NCBI RefSeq assembly: GCF_038148855.1
Contig: NZ_JBBVGR010000011.1
Location: forward strand, 1-64,000
From: Phycobacter sedimenti
Lineage (GTDB): Bacteria; Pseudomonadota; Alphaproteobacteria; Rhodobacterales; Rhodobacteraceae
Reading direction: 5' to 3'
DNA length: 64,000 nt
Under the pieces are notes generated by a model. It was not told where the DNA came from, ran no database searches, and was given only the letters and a program-made list of their open reading frames with translations. Positions 26,171 through 35,422 of this stretch are shown piece by piece (positions within the stretch are counted from its first letter, which is position 1; every line of letters begins with the position of its first letter). Made by a program: the position numbers and the translations under genes.

Positions 26171-27370
26171 ATGGCAGAACAGTGGGATGCGGTGGTGATC
26201 GGCGGAGGGCCGACGGGTCTGATGGCGGCCGAGGAACTGGCGCGCGCCGGATATCGCGTGCTGGTGGTCGAAGCAAAGCCTTCGGTTGCGCGCAAATTCC
26301 TGATGGCAGGGAAGTCCGGCCTGAACCTGACCAAGGATGAACCCTTCGAGGATCTGATCGATCACTACGGCGCCGCGCGGGGCTGGCTGGCGCCCATGGT
26401 GCGGGCGTTTGATGCGGGCGGCGTACAGGACTGGGCGCGGGGGTTGGGGTGCGATCTGTTCACTGGCTCCACCGGGCGGGTGTTTCCGAAGGAGATGAAG
26501 GCATCTCCGCTGTTGCGGTCCTGGCTGGCGCGGCTTGAGGAGATGGGCGTTGAGCGCCGCACGCACTGGCGCTGGGTCGGCTGGGAAGGCGAGGACCTCA
26601 CCTTTGACACGTCTGAAGGGCTGGTGACGGTGCATGCAAAAGCGACGGTTCTTGCGCTGGGCGGTGCAAGCTGGTCGCGGCTTGGGTCCGATGGTGAATG
26701 GGCGGCGACTCTGGCGGAGCGGGGTGTTCCGCTGGCTGCCTTCAAGCCTGCCAATGCGGGGCTGGTTGTGGCGTGGTCCGATCACATGCGTACGCATCTT
26801 GGGGCGCCCCTGAAAGGGATTGCGCTGAGGGCGGGAGATTTTTCGTCGCGTGGCGAAGCTGTGATTTCCGAGCGCGGTCTTGAGGGCGGCGGGATCTATG
26901 CGGTCTGTGCGGCGGTGCGGGAGGGTGCCGATCTGAGCCTCGATCTGCTACCCGATCTGACTGTGGCGGAAGTCGCTCGACGGTTAGAACGTCCGCGCGG
27001 CAAGGCGAGCCTGTCGAACCATCTGCGCAAGGTTTTGAAGCTGCCGCCTGTGCAGATTGCCTTGCTGCAGGAGTTTGCCCGGCCCCTGCCGCAGGATCCG
27101 CAAGGACTTGCAGCGCTGATCAAATGTCTGCCGGTGCGCCACCGGGGGTTGCAGCCCATGGACGAGGCAATCTCGACCGCTGGCGGCGTGTGCCAAGAGG
27201 CTGTGGATGAGGCGCTGATGCTGAAAGCGATCCCCGGCACGTTTTGCGCCGGGGAGATGCTGGATTGGGAGGCGCCCACGGGGGGCTACCTGCTGACGGC
27301 CTGCCTGGCCACCGGGCGCTGGGCCGGGCAGGGCGCGGTCGCTTATTTGGCCAGTGCTGCCGTGCGCTGA
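26171..27370 (+). CDS. BaiN/HI0933-like flavoprotein (TIGR03862 type)
   Basis: 399 residues from the ATG at 26171. FAD-binding GGGPTGLMAAEELARAGY at the N terminus is followed by VEAKPSVARKFLMAGKSGLNLT, a signature of this family. TVLALGGASWSRLGSDG and the C-terminal GVCQEAVDEALMLKAIPGTFCAGEMLDWEAPTGGY carry the second FAD-binding stretch. These are probable NAD(P)H-dependent oxidoreductases of unknown substrate. Homologues start at MAEQWDAVV, so an upstream in-frame ATG was not used. Its last 28 nt overlap the convergent GST gene. Confidence 0.9.
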   Translation: MAEQWDAVVIGGGPTGLMAAEELARAGYRVLVVEAKPSVARKFLMAGKSGLNLTKDEPFEDLIDHYGAARGWLAPMVRAFDAGGVQDWARGLGCDLFTGSTGRVFPKEMKASPLLRSWLARLEEMGVERRTHWRWVGWEGEDLTFDTSEGLVTVHAKATVLALGGASWSRLGSDGEWAATLAERGVPLAAFKPANAGLVVAWSDHMRTHLGAPLKGIALRAGDFSSRGEAVISERGLEGGGIYAVCAAVREGADLSLDLLPDLTVAEVARRLERPRGKASLSNHLRKVLKLPPVQIALLQEFARPLPQDPQGLAALIKCLPVRHRGLQPMDEAISTAGGVCQEAVDEALMLKAIPGTFCAGEMLDWEAPTGGYLLTACLATGRWAGQGAVAYLASAAVR

Positions 27371-27933
27371 AAGGCGTCGCGGCTGCGCACGGTTTTCGAG
27401 TAGTCCAGCAGGGCGCGGCTTTCGACCGGGAACTTGGCGCCATAGGCCCAGTTCAGGCAGTGCACGCAGATGATATCGGCGATGGTGAACGCATCCCCCA
27501 TCAGGTATGGGCCAATCAGGCGGGCCTCCAGCCGGGCGATGTTCTGTTCGAACTCCCAGCGCAGGCTGTCCTTCACCGCGGGCACGCGTTGTTCTTCGGG
27601 CAGGGCAAAGCTGTGGCGGGCGGCGGTCCACAATACCGCGTCGATCTCATCAAGGATCTGATGCATCACGGCGTCCTGCTTAGCGCGCGCAAGCGTGCCT
27701 GCCGGGGCGGTCAGCGCGCCGTGCTTGTCCGCCAGATAGGTGATGATGGCGGTGGAATCAGTGATCACCTCGCCATCCTCGATCAGGGCCGGGACCTTGC
27801 CCGAGGGGTTAACGGCGACGATATCCGGGCTGTGCGGCGCGGCGGTGTTCAGCTCGTAGGGCTGGCCCAGCTCCTCGAGCGTCCAGATCACGCGGAAGGC
27901 GCGGGTCATCGGTTTGCCGATCACGGTGTACAT
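27343..27933 (-). CDS. Glutathione S-transferase family protein
   Basis: 196 residues from the ATG at 27933, with GGGAGAGAGA upstream. The N-terminal thioredoxin-like domain has VNPSGKVPALIEDGEVITDSTAIITYLADKHG, containing the cis-Pro and the S/T of the glutathione gamma-glutamyl site. The alpha-helical C-terminal domain holds FTIADIICVHCLNWA, the GST N-capping box. The reaction (detoxification or peroxidase) cannot be assigned. Its 3' end overlaps the convergent flavoprotein by 28 nt. Confidence 0.93.
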   Translation of the reverse strand: MYTVIGKPMTRAFRVIWTLEELGQPYELNTAAPHSPDIVAVNPSGKVPALIEDGEVITDSTAIITYLADKHGALTAPAGTLARAKQDAVMHQILDEIDAVLWTAARHSFALPEEQRVPAVKDSLRWEFEQNIARLEARLIGPYLMGDAFTIADIICVHCLNWAYGAKFPVESRALLDYSKTVRSRDAFQRTAALAK

Positions 27934-28016
27934 GTGTCTCTCTCCCTGATTTGTTGGCTGCATCAGATGCGCGCGGATGTCGTGGCGTCAAGGCAGAAGA
28001 GATGGGACGCTGCGCT

Positions 28017-29045
28017 CTATCGTGACCGGCTCAGCATGGCGAGACGGATGAGCGCGCGCTCCATCAGCGCAAGCGCAGGCGCTGTCTGCCCGGCAGAGCG
28101 CAGCTGCAGGTCGGTATCGGTGAGGATGGTCAGCGCCGTCTGGAGTTTCGCGGCGCCCCAGCCCTGCGCCTGCCGCAGCACCCGGTCACGGCGCTTTCCA
28201 TAAAGAGGCGGGCGCAGACGGCCGATGCCCTGTGCAGGGCCACCCGGATCGGCGGCCACGGTGTAAAGCGTGCGGAAATGGCGGGTGGCCCCGATACAGA
28301 GCGTTACCGCATTGGTGCCCTGAGCCTGAAGCCGCCGCAACAGCGGGCCGATCTCGGCGCTGCGTCCTTCGGCCACCACGTTCAGCACATCGTCCAGCGC
28401 GGCCTCCGTGGATTGCGGCGCGACGGCCTCGATATCTTCCAGCGTGAGGGGGCCGGTGTCTTCGAATTTGTAAAGCGCGAGCTTTTCGATCATGCGGGAA
28501 AAATCGCCGGGGCCGATGTCATTGGCGATATCCGTCAGCGCCGACATGCTGTCACCGGGCACATCGCGGATCTGAGCCTCCGACAGGATCCGCTCGATCT
28601 CGGCGCGGGATGGGGGATCGTCGTAGATGCCGGTTGCATAGGCATTCCTGTGGCCTTCGAATCCCTTGCGCAGTTTCGATGTGGCTTTCAGCTGACCAGC
28701 GGTCACGATGATCTGGGCATCGCCCGGCTGCCAGTCTTCGAGCGCGGTCAGGATCGCGGGCGCGACTGCATCATTGGCATCTTCCACGAAAACAGCGCGG
28801 GCGCCGGGGAAGAAGCCAACCGCCTTGATCGCATCCAAAAGCTGAGCGGGATCCTTGCGCAGGTCTGAGCCGGGCATACGCGACAGGCGCATTTCCTCTT
28901 CGGCGCCGGGGCCAAGCAGGGCCGCCAGCATCTGCTGGCGTTTCAGCGCCACGCGCATGGCATCGGCGCCATAGATCAGCAGGCCGGTCTTGTCCGGGTC
29001 GGGCTTGGCAAAATAGCCCTCTGCTTCACGCGGGGAGAGTTTCAT
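28017..29045 (-). CDS. holA: DNA polymerase III subunit delta
   Basis: A 342-residue clamp-loader subunit that opens the beta clamp. It starts MKLSPREAEGYFAKPD and has the HolA pattern GLLIYGADAMRVALKRQQMLAALLG, RAVFVEDANDA, and a C-terminal helical LYTVAADPGGPAQGIGRLRPPLYGKRRDRVLRQAQGW, which is typical of alphaproteobacterial HolA. It overlaps lptE by 4 nt (ATGA), completing the leuS-lptE-holA operon. Confidence 0.93.
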   Translation of the reverse strand: MKLSPREAEGYFAKPDPDKTGLLIYGADAMRVALKRQQMLAALLGPGAEEEMRLSRMPGSDLRKDPAQLLDAIKAVGFFPGARAVFVEDANDAVAPAILTALEDWQPGDAQIIVTAGQLKATSKLRKGFEGHRNAYATGIYDDPPSRAEIERILSEAQIRDVPGDSMSALTDIANDIGPGDFSRMIEKLALYKFEDTGPLTLEDIEAVAPQSTEAALDDVLNVVAEGRSAEIGPLLRRLQAQGTNAVTLCIGATRHFRTLYTVAADPGGPAQGIGRLRPPLYGKRRDRVLRQAQGWGAAKLQTALTILTDTDLQLRSAGQTAPALALMERALIRLAMLSRSR

Positions 29046-29599
29046 CCCTCAACCGGATCGGTGGAGGCTGGAGACGTCAGATCCGCCGTGGTCAACAGCC
29101 GCGCAGTGATCCGGTCGGCGAGGATCTGCATCAGCCGTTCGTGCGCGTCCCGTTCGCCGGCCAGCGTTTCCACGGTCGATCCTGTGGCGGAATAGCCGGT
29201 GAAGGCATCCTCGGTCCCGCTGGCGACAATCACGCCGTCCGACTGCCGGGTCAGTACGTAGCCGGCGGTGCCGATGATGGAATAGCGCGTGGTGGCATTG
29301 TCCGCTGTGATCGCCTGTCCCTCGCTGCGGGTGCGCAGTGTCAGATCAAGCCGGTAATCTCCGTCAGTTGTGCCCCTGGCTCCACGCCCGAGGCGCTCCT
29401 CAAGGCTGCGCACAAGGTGGTAGGCGTCCACGTCGCTGTCGGCCTGCATTTCTTCGGGAGACTGTACAAGGACCCTGCCATACAGCGCATCGCCCGTGCC
29501 CCCCGGCGCATAGACCGGGGTAAAGCCGCAGGCTGACATCCCCATGAGGAGCGCAGCCAGCGGCATCAGGAGGATATGCCTCAGGTCAGGCAACGACAT
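29042..29599 (-). CDS. lptE: LPS-assembly lipoprotein LptE
   Basis: 185 residues. The lipobox MGMSAC places the lipidated Cys at residue 24, followed by GFTPVYAPGG, the conserved start of LptE. It plugs the LptD barrel that inserts LPS into the outer leaflet. The body has the expected DYRLDLTLRTRSEGQAI and TRYSIIGTAGYVL strands. It overlaps leuS by 14 nt and holA by 4 nt. The leuS-lptE-holA order is widespread in proteobacteria. Confidence 0.92.
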   Translation of the reverse strand: MSLPDLRHILLMPLAALLMGMSACGFTPVYAPGGTGDALYGRVLVQSPEEMQADSDVDAYHLVRSLEERLGRGARGTTDGDYRLDLTLRTRSEGQAITADNATTRYSIIGTAGYVLTRQSDGVIVASGTEDAFTGYSATGSTVETLAGERDAHERLMQILADRITARLLTTADLTSPASTDPVEG

Positions 29600-32138
29600 T
29601 GACGATACGGCCCGGCACCACGATCACCTTTTTCGGAGCGGCGCCATCCAGCGCCTTTTGCACAGCTTCGTGCGCCAGCGCGATTTTTTCAACCTCGTCC
29701 TTGCCCAGATCCTTGGCCACGGTGATTTCGCCGCGCCGCTTGCCGTTGATCTGGATCGGCAGGGTGACGCTGTCCTCGACCAGCATGGATTCGTCGGCAA
29801 CGGGCCAGGGCGCGACGGCCACCAGACCTTCGCCGCCTTGCGCTTCCCAGATCGCCTCGGCCAGGTGCGGGGTCATCGGGGACATCAACTGCGCCAGGGT
29901 GCGGATCGCCTGTTTCTGCGCCGTTGCGCCCGCCTTTGATTTCGCAAGCGTGTTGGTGAAGGCATAGAGTTTGGCGATTGCGGCGTTGAAACCGAAGGAT
30001 TCGACGCCCAGCGTCACGTCGCGAATGGCCTTGTGCATCTCGCGCAGCAGATCCTCATCGCCCGAGCCGGTCTCGCTCGTGTCCATGTCCGCAATCTTCA
30101 CCGAAAGGTTCCAGACCCGGTTCAGGTGCTTGTAGGCGGCCTCGGCACCGGCGGCGGTCCATTCCACGTCACGCTCCGGCGGGCTGTCAGACAGGACGAA
30201 CCAGCGGGCGGTATCCGCCCCGAAGGACGAGATGATGCTGAGCGGATCCACCACGTTGTTCTTGGATTTCGACATCTTGGCCGAGGGAATCACCTCAACC
30301 TCGGCGCCGGTTTCCTTGAGGAAGGCCTTGCCGTCGCGCAGATCCACCTCTTCGGGGTAGTGATAGACCGGGCGGCCATTGTCGCCTTTGGTCTGGTAGA
30401 TCGCATGGGTCACCATGCCTTGGGTGAAGAGCGCATCGAAGGGCTCTTTAGCGGTTTCTGGCAGGTGGCCACAGATGTGCATCGCGCGGGCAAAAAAGCG
30501 CGAATACAGCAGATGCAGAATCGCGTGTTCGATACCGCCGATATACTGGTCCACATTCATCCAGTATTCGGCCTCTTCCATCACCGTGGGCGTTTCAGCG
30601 CGCGGTGCGGTGAAACGGGCGAAATACCAGGAGGAATCAACGAAGGTATCCATGGTGTCGGTTTCGCGCTGAGCGGGCTTGCCACATTTCGGGCAGGCGC
30701 AATCGCGCCAGGTCGGGTGGCGGTCCAGCGGGTTGCCGGGCTTGTCGAAACTGACATCATCCGGCAGGCGGACCGGCAGGTTTTCCTTCTTCTCGGGCAC
30801 CACGCCGCAGCCGTCACAGTGGACGACCGGAATCGGGCAGCCCCAGTAACGCTGGCGGGACAGGCCCCAGTCACGCAGACGGAACTTGGTGACGCCCTGG
30901 CCCCAGCCTTCGGCCTCGGCCTTGTCGATGGTGGTGTTGATTGCCTCGTCGCCAGTTGCCTCGTCGAGACCGGCGAAATGGTTGATCCATTTCACCTTTT
31001 CACTCTTTGGCGGCACGAAGGCCTCGTTCTCGACCGGCTTGGGATCGTCCAAGGCAACAAAGGTATCGGTGACCGGCAGGTCGTATTTGCGGCAGAAGTC
31101 GAGGTCGCGCTGGTCATGTGCCGGACATGCAAAGATCGCGCCGGTGCCATAGTCCATCAGAATGAAGTTGGCGATCCAGACCGGCAGCTCCCATTCCGGG
31201 TTCAGCGGGTGCTTCACGCGTATGCCGGTGTCTCGGCCGAGTTTCGGTGCGGTCTCAATGGCTTCGGCGGTGGTGCCACCCTTGCGGCATTCGGCCAGGA
31301 ATTCAGCCATCTCGGGGCTGTCGGCCTCAAGCTGCTTGGCAATCGGGTGATCGGGCGAGATGCCGACAAAAGACGCGCCCATCAGTGTGTCGGGGCGGGT
31401 GGTGTAGACCTCGATCGCTTCGCCGCCGTCCGTGCGCTCGAACGAGAACTGCAGACCGCGCGATTTGCCGATCCAGTTTTCCTGCATCAGCCGCACCTTG
31501 GCGGGCCAGTTTTCCAGGGTATCGAGCGCGTCGAGAAGTTCCTCGGAATAGTCGGAGATCTTGAAGAACCACTGGGTCAGCTCGCGCCGCTCCACCAGCG
31601 CGCCCGAGCGCCAGCCGCGTCCGTTTTCGACCTGTTCGTTGGCAAGAACGGTCATATCGACCGGATCCCAGTTGACCACTGCGTTCTTGCGGTAGACGAG
31701 ACCTTTTTCAAGGAAATCAAGGAACAGGGACTGCTGCTGGCCGTAGTATTCGGGATCGCAGGTTGCGAATTCGCGGGACCAGTCGATGGACAGGCCCAGC
31801 GGCTTCATCTGGCCGCGCATGTCGGCGATGTTGTTATAGGTCCAGTCCTTGGGATGGCCGCCGATGGCCATTGCGGCGTTTTCCGCGGGCATCCCGAAGG
31901 CGTCCCATCCCATCGGGTGCAGTACATTGTGGCCGGTGGACATCTTGTAGCGCGCCACCACGTCACCCATCGTGTAGTTGCGCACATGCCCCATGTGGAT
32001 GCGGCCCGACGGGTAGGGGAACATCTCCAGCACATAGTACTTCGGCTTGTCTGCCGTCCGTTTGGCCTGGAAGATCCCGGCCTTGTCCCAGGCTTCCTGC
32101 CATTTTGCTTCGATCTCGGAGGCAGAGTAACGCGACAT
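29586..32138 (-). CDS. leuS: Leucyl-tRNA synthetase
   Basis: An 850-residue class Ia synthetase that charges tRNA-Leu; the cognate tRNA-Leu(CAG) is in this window. It begins MSRYSASEIEAKWQEAW. The HIGH-type motif is PSGRIHMGHVRN and KMSKS is intact in SAKMSKSKNNVV. A CP1 editing domain (PDTLMGASFVGISPDHP) and a zinc-ribbon segment (HCDGCG...CACPKCG) are present. Upstream frame extension is not conserved and crosses a terminator, so ATG 32138 is used. Confidence 0.98.
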   Translation of the reverse strand: MSRYSASEIEAKWQEAWDKAGIFQAKRTADKPKYYVLEMFPYPSGRIHMGHVRNYTMGDVVARYKMSTGHNVLHPMGWDAFGMPAENAAMAIGGHPKDWTYNNIADMRGQMKPLGLSIDWSREFATCDPEYYGQQQSLFLDFLEKGLVYRKNAVVNWDPVDMTVLANEQVENGRGWRSGALVERRELTQWFFKISDYSEELLDALDTLENWPAKVRLMQENWIGKSRGLQFSFERTDGGEAIEVYTTRPDTLMGASFVGISPDHPIAKQLEADSPEMAEFLAECRKGGTTAEAIETAPKLGRDTGIRVKHPLNPEWELPVWIANFILMDYGTGAIFACPAHDQRDLDFCRKYDLPVTDTFVALDDPKPVENEAFVPPKSEKVKWINHFAGLDEATGDEAINTTIDKAEAEGWGQGVTKFRLRDWGLSRQRYWGCPIPVVHCDGCGVVPEKKENLPVRLPDDVSFDKPGNPLDRHPTWRDCACPKCGKPAQRETDTMDTFVDSSWYFARFTAPRAETPTVMEEAEYWMNVDQYIGGIEHAILHLLYSRFFARAMHICGHLPETAKEPFDALFTQGMVTHAIYQTKGDNGRPVYHYPEEVDLRDGKAFLKETGAEVEVIPSAKMSKSKNNVVDPLSIISSFGADTARWFVLSDSPPERDVEWTAAGAEAAYKHLNRVWNLSVKIADMDTSETGSGDEDLLREMHKAIRDVTLGVESFGFNAAIAKLYAFTNTLAKSKAGATAQKQAIRTLAQLMSPMTPHLAEAIWEAQGGEGLVAVAPWPVADESMLVEDSVTLPIQINGKRRGEITVAKDLGKDEVEKIALAHEAVQKALDGAAPKKVIVVPGRIVNVVA

Positions 32139-32160
32139 GGATGCGGTCCTTTGAGAGTGA

Positions 32161-32187
32161 AAACGCCGGGCGATAGGGCCCGGCGCT
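32161..32187 (-). terminator. Intrinsic terminator of the DUF3576 gene
   Basis: Read on the minus strand: CGCCGGGC-CCTATC-GCCCGGCG followed by TTTTC. It lies between the DUF3576 gene and leuS, so leuS needs its own promoter or read-through. Confidence 0.82.
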
Positions 32188-32230
32188 GGTGATACTGATG
32201 TTTTCTGCGGCTTTCCAGAGGGGAGAGGCG

Positions 32231-32716
32231 TTAGAACTTCTTGTCCGCGATGCGCAGCTGCCGTGCGCGGGACAGAATCGCATCCTCCACCGCGCGGGTG
32301 GTAGAGGCGCTGACCGGCCCGCCTTTGGAGTGAAGCGAGACATTCAAAGAGCGCGCGTCCAGCGCCGGATCCTTGATATGCACCGTGGCGCGATAGGCGC
32401 GTCCGCCGCCCGGAGGCGTACCGTAACCTGTCACGATCACGCCGGTGAAGGGGTCGACGCTTTGCACTGGCAGAAAGTTCAGCACATCCATGCTGGCGTT
32501 CCACAGATACCGGTTGACCTGAACCTTCTGATCGGGCTTGCCGCCAAACACATCCCAGATCGAGGATTTGTCGCTTTTTGCGGCATCAACGTCGTTGTTG
32601 AATTCCGATGGTGCAGTGGTGTTCACGGGGCGATCCTTACCGCGCCCGCCACAAGCCGCCACGCCCAGGCACAGCGCGCCGATCAGTGTTACCTTGAAGA
32701 TCTTCTGCAGTTTCAT
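32231..32716 (-). CDS. DUF3576 lipoprotein
   Basis: 161 residues. The signal peptide ends in LGVAAC with lipidated Cys22, followed by GGRGKDR. The body matches DUF3576: SSIWDVFGG, VNRYLWNASMDVLNFLPVQSVDPFTGVIVTGYGTPPGG and a basic C terminus. Members are alphaproteobacterial lipoproteins of unknown function. Placement upstream of leuS is conserved in this family. Divergent from the porin gene. Confidence 0.9.
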   Translation of the reverse strand: MKLQKIFKVTLIGALCLGVAACGGRGKDRPVNTTAPSEFNNDVDAAKSDKSSIWDVFGGKPDQKVQVNRYLWNASMDVLNFLPVQSVDPFTGVIVTGYGTPPGGGRAYRATVHIKDPALDARSLNVSLHSKGGPVSASTTRAVEDAILSRARQLRIADKKF

Positions 32717-33140
32717 AGCCGCTCCCGGAGCCTTTGACTTGAGGCAGTCCTATCGCATGGGAAGCAAGCGGGGCAAGGGCTTTAGCAATGGGGGCGGTGT
32801 ATCGAAGCCCGGTGCCATCAGAGCTGGCGGCTGCAGAATCTACTGGCAGAGGTTCTTCACATCCGTATTGCCGGGTGAAGCAGGCAGCAGAAAAGCGCTG
32901 CCTTGCCGTTAAGAAGTATGAAAAGGCGGTGGGGTTGAAGCGCAAGAAACCCCATGTCTGCAGGGTCATACTGAAACATGGTAAACAGAACTGTGGCAAA
33001 GCTGCACCATCGCGGGCGGCAATGATCTGCGGCCGATGGGCGGCTCTTGCCAAACCGGGGCCGAAAGAGCGAAACCCCTTGTCATACCCACGCCGGATTC
33101 CCCGGTTTGGGCATGTGAATTGAAAACCGAGGGAAAAACT
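32717..33140. other. Divergent intergenic region before the porin
   Basis: 424 nt between the DUF3576 gene (minus) and the porin (plus). It is more AT-rich near the porin and must contain the strong porin promoter plus a 5' UTR. I see no recognisable sigma-70 pair with good spacing. The porin ribosome site GAGGGA is at 33129-33134. Confidence 0.4.
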
Positions 33141-34124
33141 ATGAAAAAGGTTCTCTTCGCAACCACCGCGCTGATCGCGACCGCGGGCATGGCTGCAGCA
33201 GACGTGAAAATCGGCGGCTACGGCCGTTTCGGTCTGGACTACAACTCCGCAAACGAGCGCGTTGTTGGCCGTTCCAAAACCAACATCACCAGCCGTCTGC
33301 GTCTGCAGTTCGACATGTCGACCGAAACCGACGCCGGTGTTGGCTTCAATGCTCGCTACCGCGCACAGGCCGAGAGCCGTGACGGTACCGCAGGCACCGG
33401 CGCATTCAACGGCGCTCGCTTTGGTGTGACCTACAACGGTATCTCCGTGAACGTCGGCAACATCATCGGTGCTGTTGAAAACGCACCCGGCCTGTATACC
33501 ACCGGCACCCGCTCCGCAGGCACCGGCATCGACGGCATGGGCTTCCACTCGCTGGCCATCAAAACCAACGCAGGTACTTCGTTCAACTGGGACGCATACT
33601 CCTCCGCTGGCGCTGGCGCAAACGGCATTGAAGTTCTGTACTCCGCTGGTGGTTTCACCGGTCACCTGTCCTACTCGCAGCGTAACGGGGGCACCGTTGC
33701 CGGTACCGCAGGCGGCGAAGACCGCACCGGCGCAATGGTCACCTACTCCTTCGGCGACTACTATGTCACCGCAGCGATGCAGTCCTCCTCCGTTGCAATC
33801 AACGACATCACCTTCGCTGCCATCGGCGGTAGCTTCGGTGCATTCGGCGCGAAACTGGCATACGGTTCGACCGACCAGGTTGACTCGTTCACTCTGGAAG
33901 GCAACATGGACATCGGCGCAGCGTCCAACATCCTGGTTTGGGTGAACTCCGCTGACGCACCTGGTTCCGTGTCCACCGTCAAAGGTGACGGCGGCGTTGA
34001 CGGCACCTCCTTCGGCATCAACTACCAGTACGACCTGGGTGGCGGCGCAACCATCGTTGCCGGTTACGTTGACGAAGCCGACGACGACAACCAGTTCCAG
34101 GCTGGTGTGTACTTCAGCTTCTAA
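33141..34124 (+). CDS. General porin (Rhodobacter type)
   Basis: A 327-residue outer-membrane porin. The signal peptide MKKVLFATTALIATAGMAAA is cleaved before DVKIGGYGRFGLDYN, the usual first strand of Rhodobacter-type porins. The 16-strand pattern continues to a C-terminal VYFSF with terminal Phe for BamA recognition. Codon use is strongly biased (GCA, GGC, ACC, AAC, TAC; few rare codons) and differs from neighbouring genes, as expected for one of the most abundant proteins. The ATG at 33141 is chosen because the 35 upstream codons have no signal-like sequence. A long terminator follows. Confidence 0.95.
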   Translation: MKKVLFATTALIATAGMAAADVKIGGYGRFGLDYNSANERVVGRSKTNITSRLRLQFDMSTETDAGVGFNARYRAQAESRDGTAGTGAFNGARFGVTYNGISVNVGNIIGAVENAPGLYTTGTRSAGTGIDGMGFHSLAIKTNAGTSFNWDAYSSAGAGANGIEVLYSAGGFTGHLSYSQRNGGTVAGTAGGEDRTGAMVTYSFGDYYVTAAMQSSSVAINDITFAAIGGSFGAFGAKLAYGSTDQVDSFTLEGNMDIGAASNILVWVNSADAPGSVSTVKGDGGVDGTSFGINYQYDLGGGATIVAGYVDEADDDNQFQAGVYFSF

Positions 34125-34151
34125 GCTGAACCACGCTTAGCGTGAAATTGG

Positions 34152-34184
34152 GGGCGGGCCTGCTTGCAGGCTCGCCCTTTTCTT
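34152..34184 (+). terminator. Strong intrinsic terminator of the porin gene
   Basis: GGGCGGGCCTGC-TT-GCAGGCTCGCCC (one wobble in a 12-bp stem) followed by TTTTCTTTT, 28 nt after the stop. Confidence 0.92.
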
Positions 34185-34263
34185 TTGCCCCTTAACATTT
34201 TGCGCCAAACAGTGTTTCTCTGCGCCGAGATCCAACCGCATTTTCATTGCTCGGAGGCCACCC

Positions 34264-34923
34264 ATGTCCCTGGAAGAGATCAAGACCCGCATCGCACAGG
34301 CCGAACAGGCCGCAGGCCGCGCGCCGGGATCGGTTCATCTGATCGCCGTCTCCAAGGTTCAGCCCAACGAGCGGGTCGAGGCCGTGCTGGAGCAGGGCCA
34401 CCGGTGTTTCGGCGAAAACCGCGTGCAAGAGGCCGCTGGCAAGTGGCCGGATTTTGCAACGCGATTCGACGGGATCGACCTGCATCTGATCGGCCCCTTG
34501 CAGACCAACAAGGCCCGTCAGGCGATGGAGCTGTTCGACAGCATCCATTCGGTCGACCGTCCCAAACTGGCCAAGGCCATCGCGCGGCTGGCGCAGGAGG
34601 TCGGCCATTGCCCGGATCTCTTCATTCAGGTCAACACCGGCGAGGAAGAGCAGAAGGCGGGCGTGCTGCCTGCCGACGCCGATGCCTTCATCGCGGATTG
34701 CCGCGCGCTGGACCTGCCGATCAAGGGGCTGATGTGCATTCCCCCTGTAGAGGAAGAGCCCGCGCTGCATTTCGCGCTATTGGCCAAGATCGCGGCGCGC
34801 AACGGGCTGACAGGCCTGTCGATGGGGATGAGCGGTGATTTCGAAACGGCGATTGCGCTGGGCGCGACCCATGTGCGCGTCGGCTCGGCCATCTTCGGCG
34901 AGCGGGTCAAACCGGCGGAATGA
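34264..34923 (+). CDS. YggS family pyridoxal phosphate homeostasis protein
   Basis: A 219-residue PLP-binding protein of the YggS/PROSC (PLPBP) family, which buffers free PLP rather than acting as an enzyme. The PLP Lys is K31 in LIAVSKVQ. FGENRVQEA, HLIGPLQTNKAR, IQVNTGEEEQKAG, GLMCIPP and LSMGMSGDFETAI are all family motifs. GGAGG lies 5 nt upstream. The 3' end overlaps the convergent L,D-transpeptidase gene by 17 nt. Confidence 0.95.
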   Translation: MSLEEIKTRIAQAEQAAGRAPGSVHLIAVSKVQPNERVEAVLEQGHRCFGENRVQEAAGKWPDFATRFDGIDLHLIGPLQTNKARQAMELFDSIHSVDRPKLAKAIARLAQEVGHCPDLFIQVNTGEEEQKAGVLPADADAFIADCRALDLPIKGLMCIPPVEEEPALHFALLAKIAARNGLTGLSMGMSGDFETAIALGATHVRVGSAIFGERVKPAE

Positions 34924-35422
34924 TCACCCGGCAGCCGTGCCGCAGGCGCGGCGCGATCCAGTGCAGGTCGCTGCGGCTGAAGGCGATGCAGCCCTCGGTC
35001 GGGTAGCCGGGCCTGCGCCATTGGTGGATGAAGATGGCTGATCCACGCCCCTTGACCGCATTGGGCCAGTTCCAGTCGGTGATCAGCACCAGATCGTAAA
35101 GCGGATCCGCGCGGCGCAGGCGCTCGTGGCTGAACTCATGCGGCGTTCGGACCATCAGGTTGTAGTCGGGATCTTTCACATCGTCTGACCACAGATCGCT
35201 TGGCCCAACGGGAACTGCCCAATCCGCAGGCTTGGCAATGCGATCCGGCCGATAAAGCATCCCGACAATACCATGTACGCCAACCGGGGTGGCTCCGTCT
35301 CCTTCGCGCTTGTTTCGAGTCAGCCCGCCCTTGCCAATGGTGCAGGGCAGAGTGCGCCCCATGAAACGGACACCGCGCGGTGTCAGCACCAGATCAGCAG
35401 GGGAGGCGGCCCGGGTGATCAT
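34907..35422 (-). CDS. L,D-transpeptidase (YkuD) family protein
   Basis: 171 residues with a single YkuD-type domain. The catalytic Cys region is FIHQWRRPGYPTEGCIAFSRSDL (His, then Cys in EGCIAF). Such enzymes form 3-3 peptidoglycan cross-links or attach proteins. No signal peptide is evident, unlike typical periplasmic members, so either export uses another route or the N terminus is misassigned. It is coupled to ribA by a 4-nt overlap. Confidence 0.87.
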   Translation of the reverse strand: MITRAASPADLVLTPRGVRFMGRTLPCTIGKGGLTRNKREGDGATPVGVHGIVGMLYRPDRIAKPADWAVPVGPSDLWSDDVKDPDYNLMVRTPHEFSHERLRRADPLYDLVLITDWNWPNAVKGRGSAIFIHQWRRPGYPTEGCIAFSRSDLHWIAPRLRHGCRVIIPPV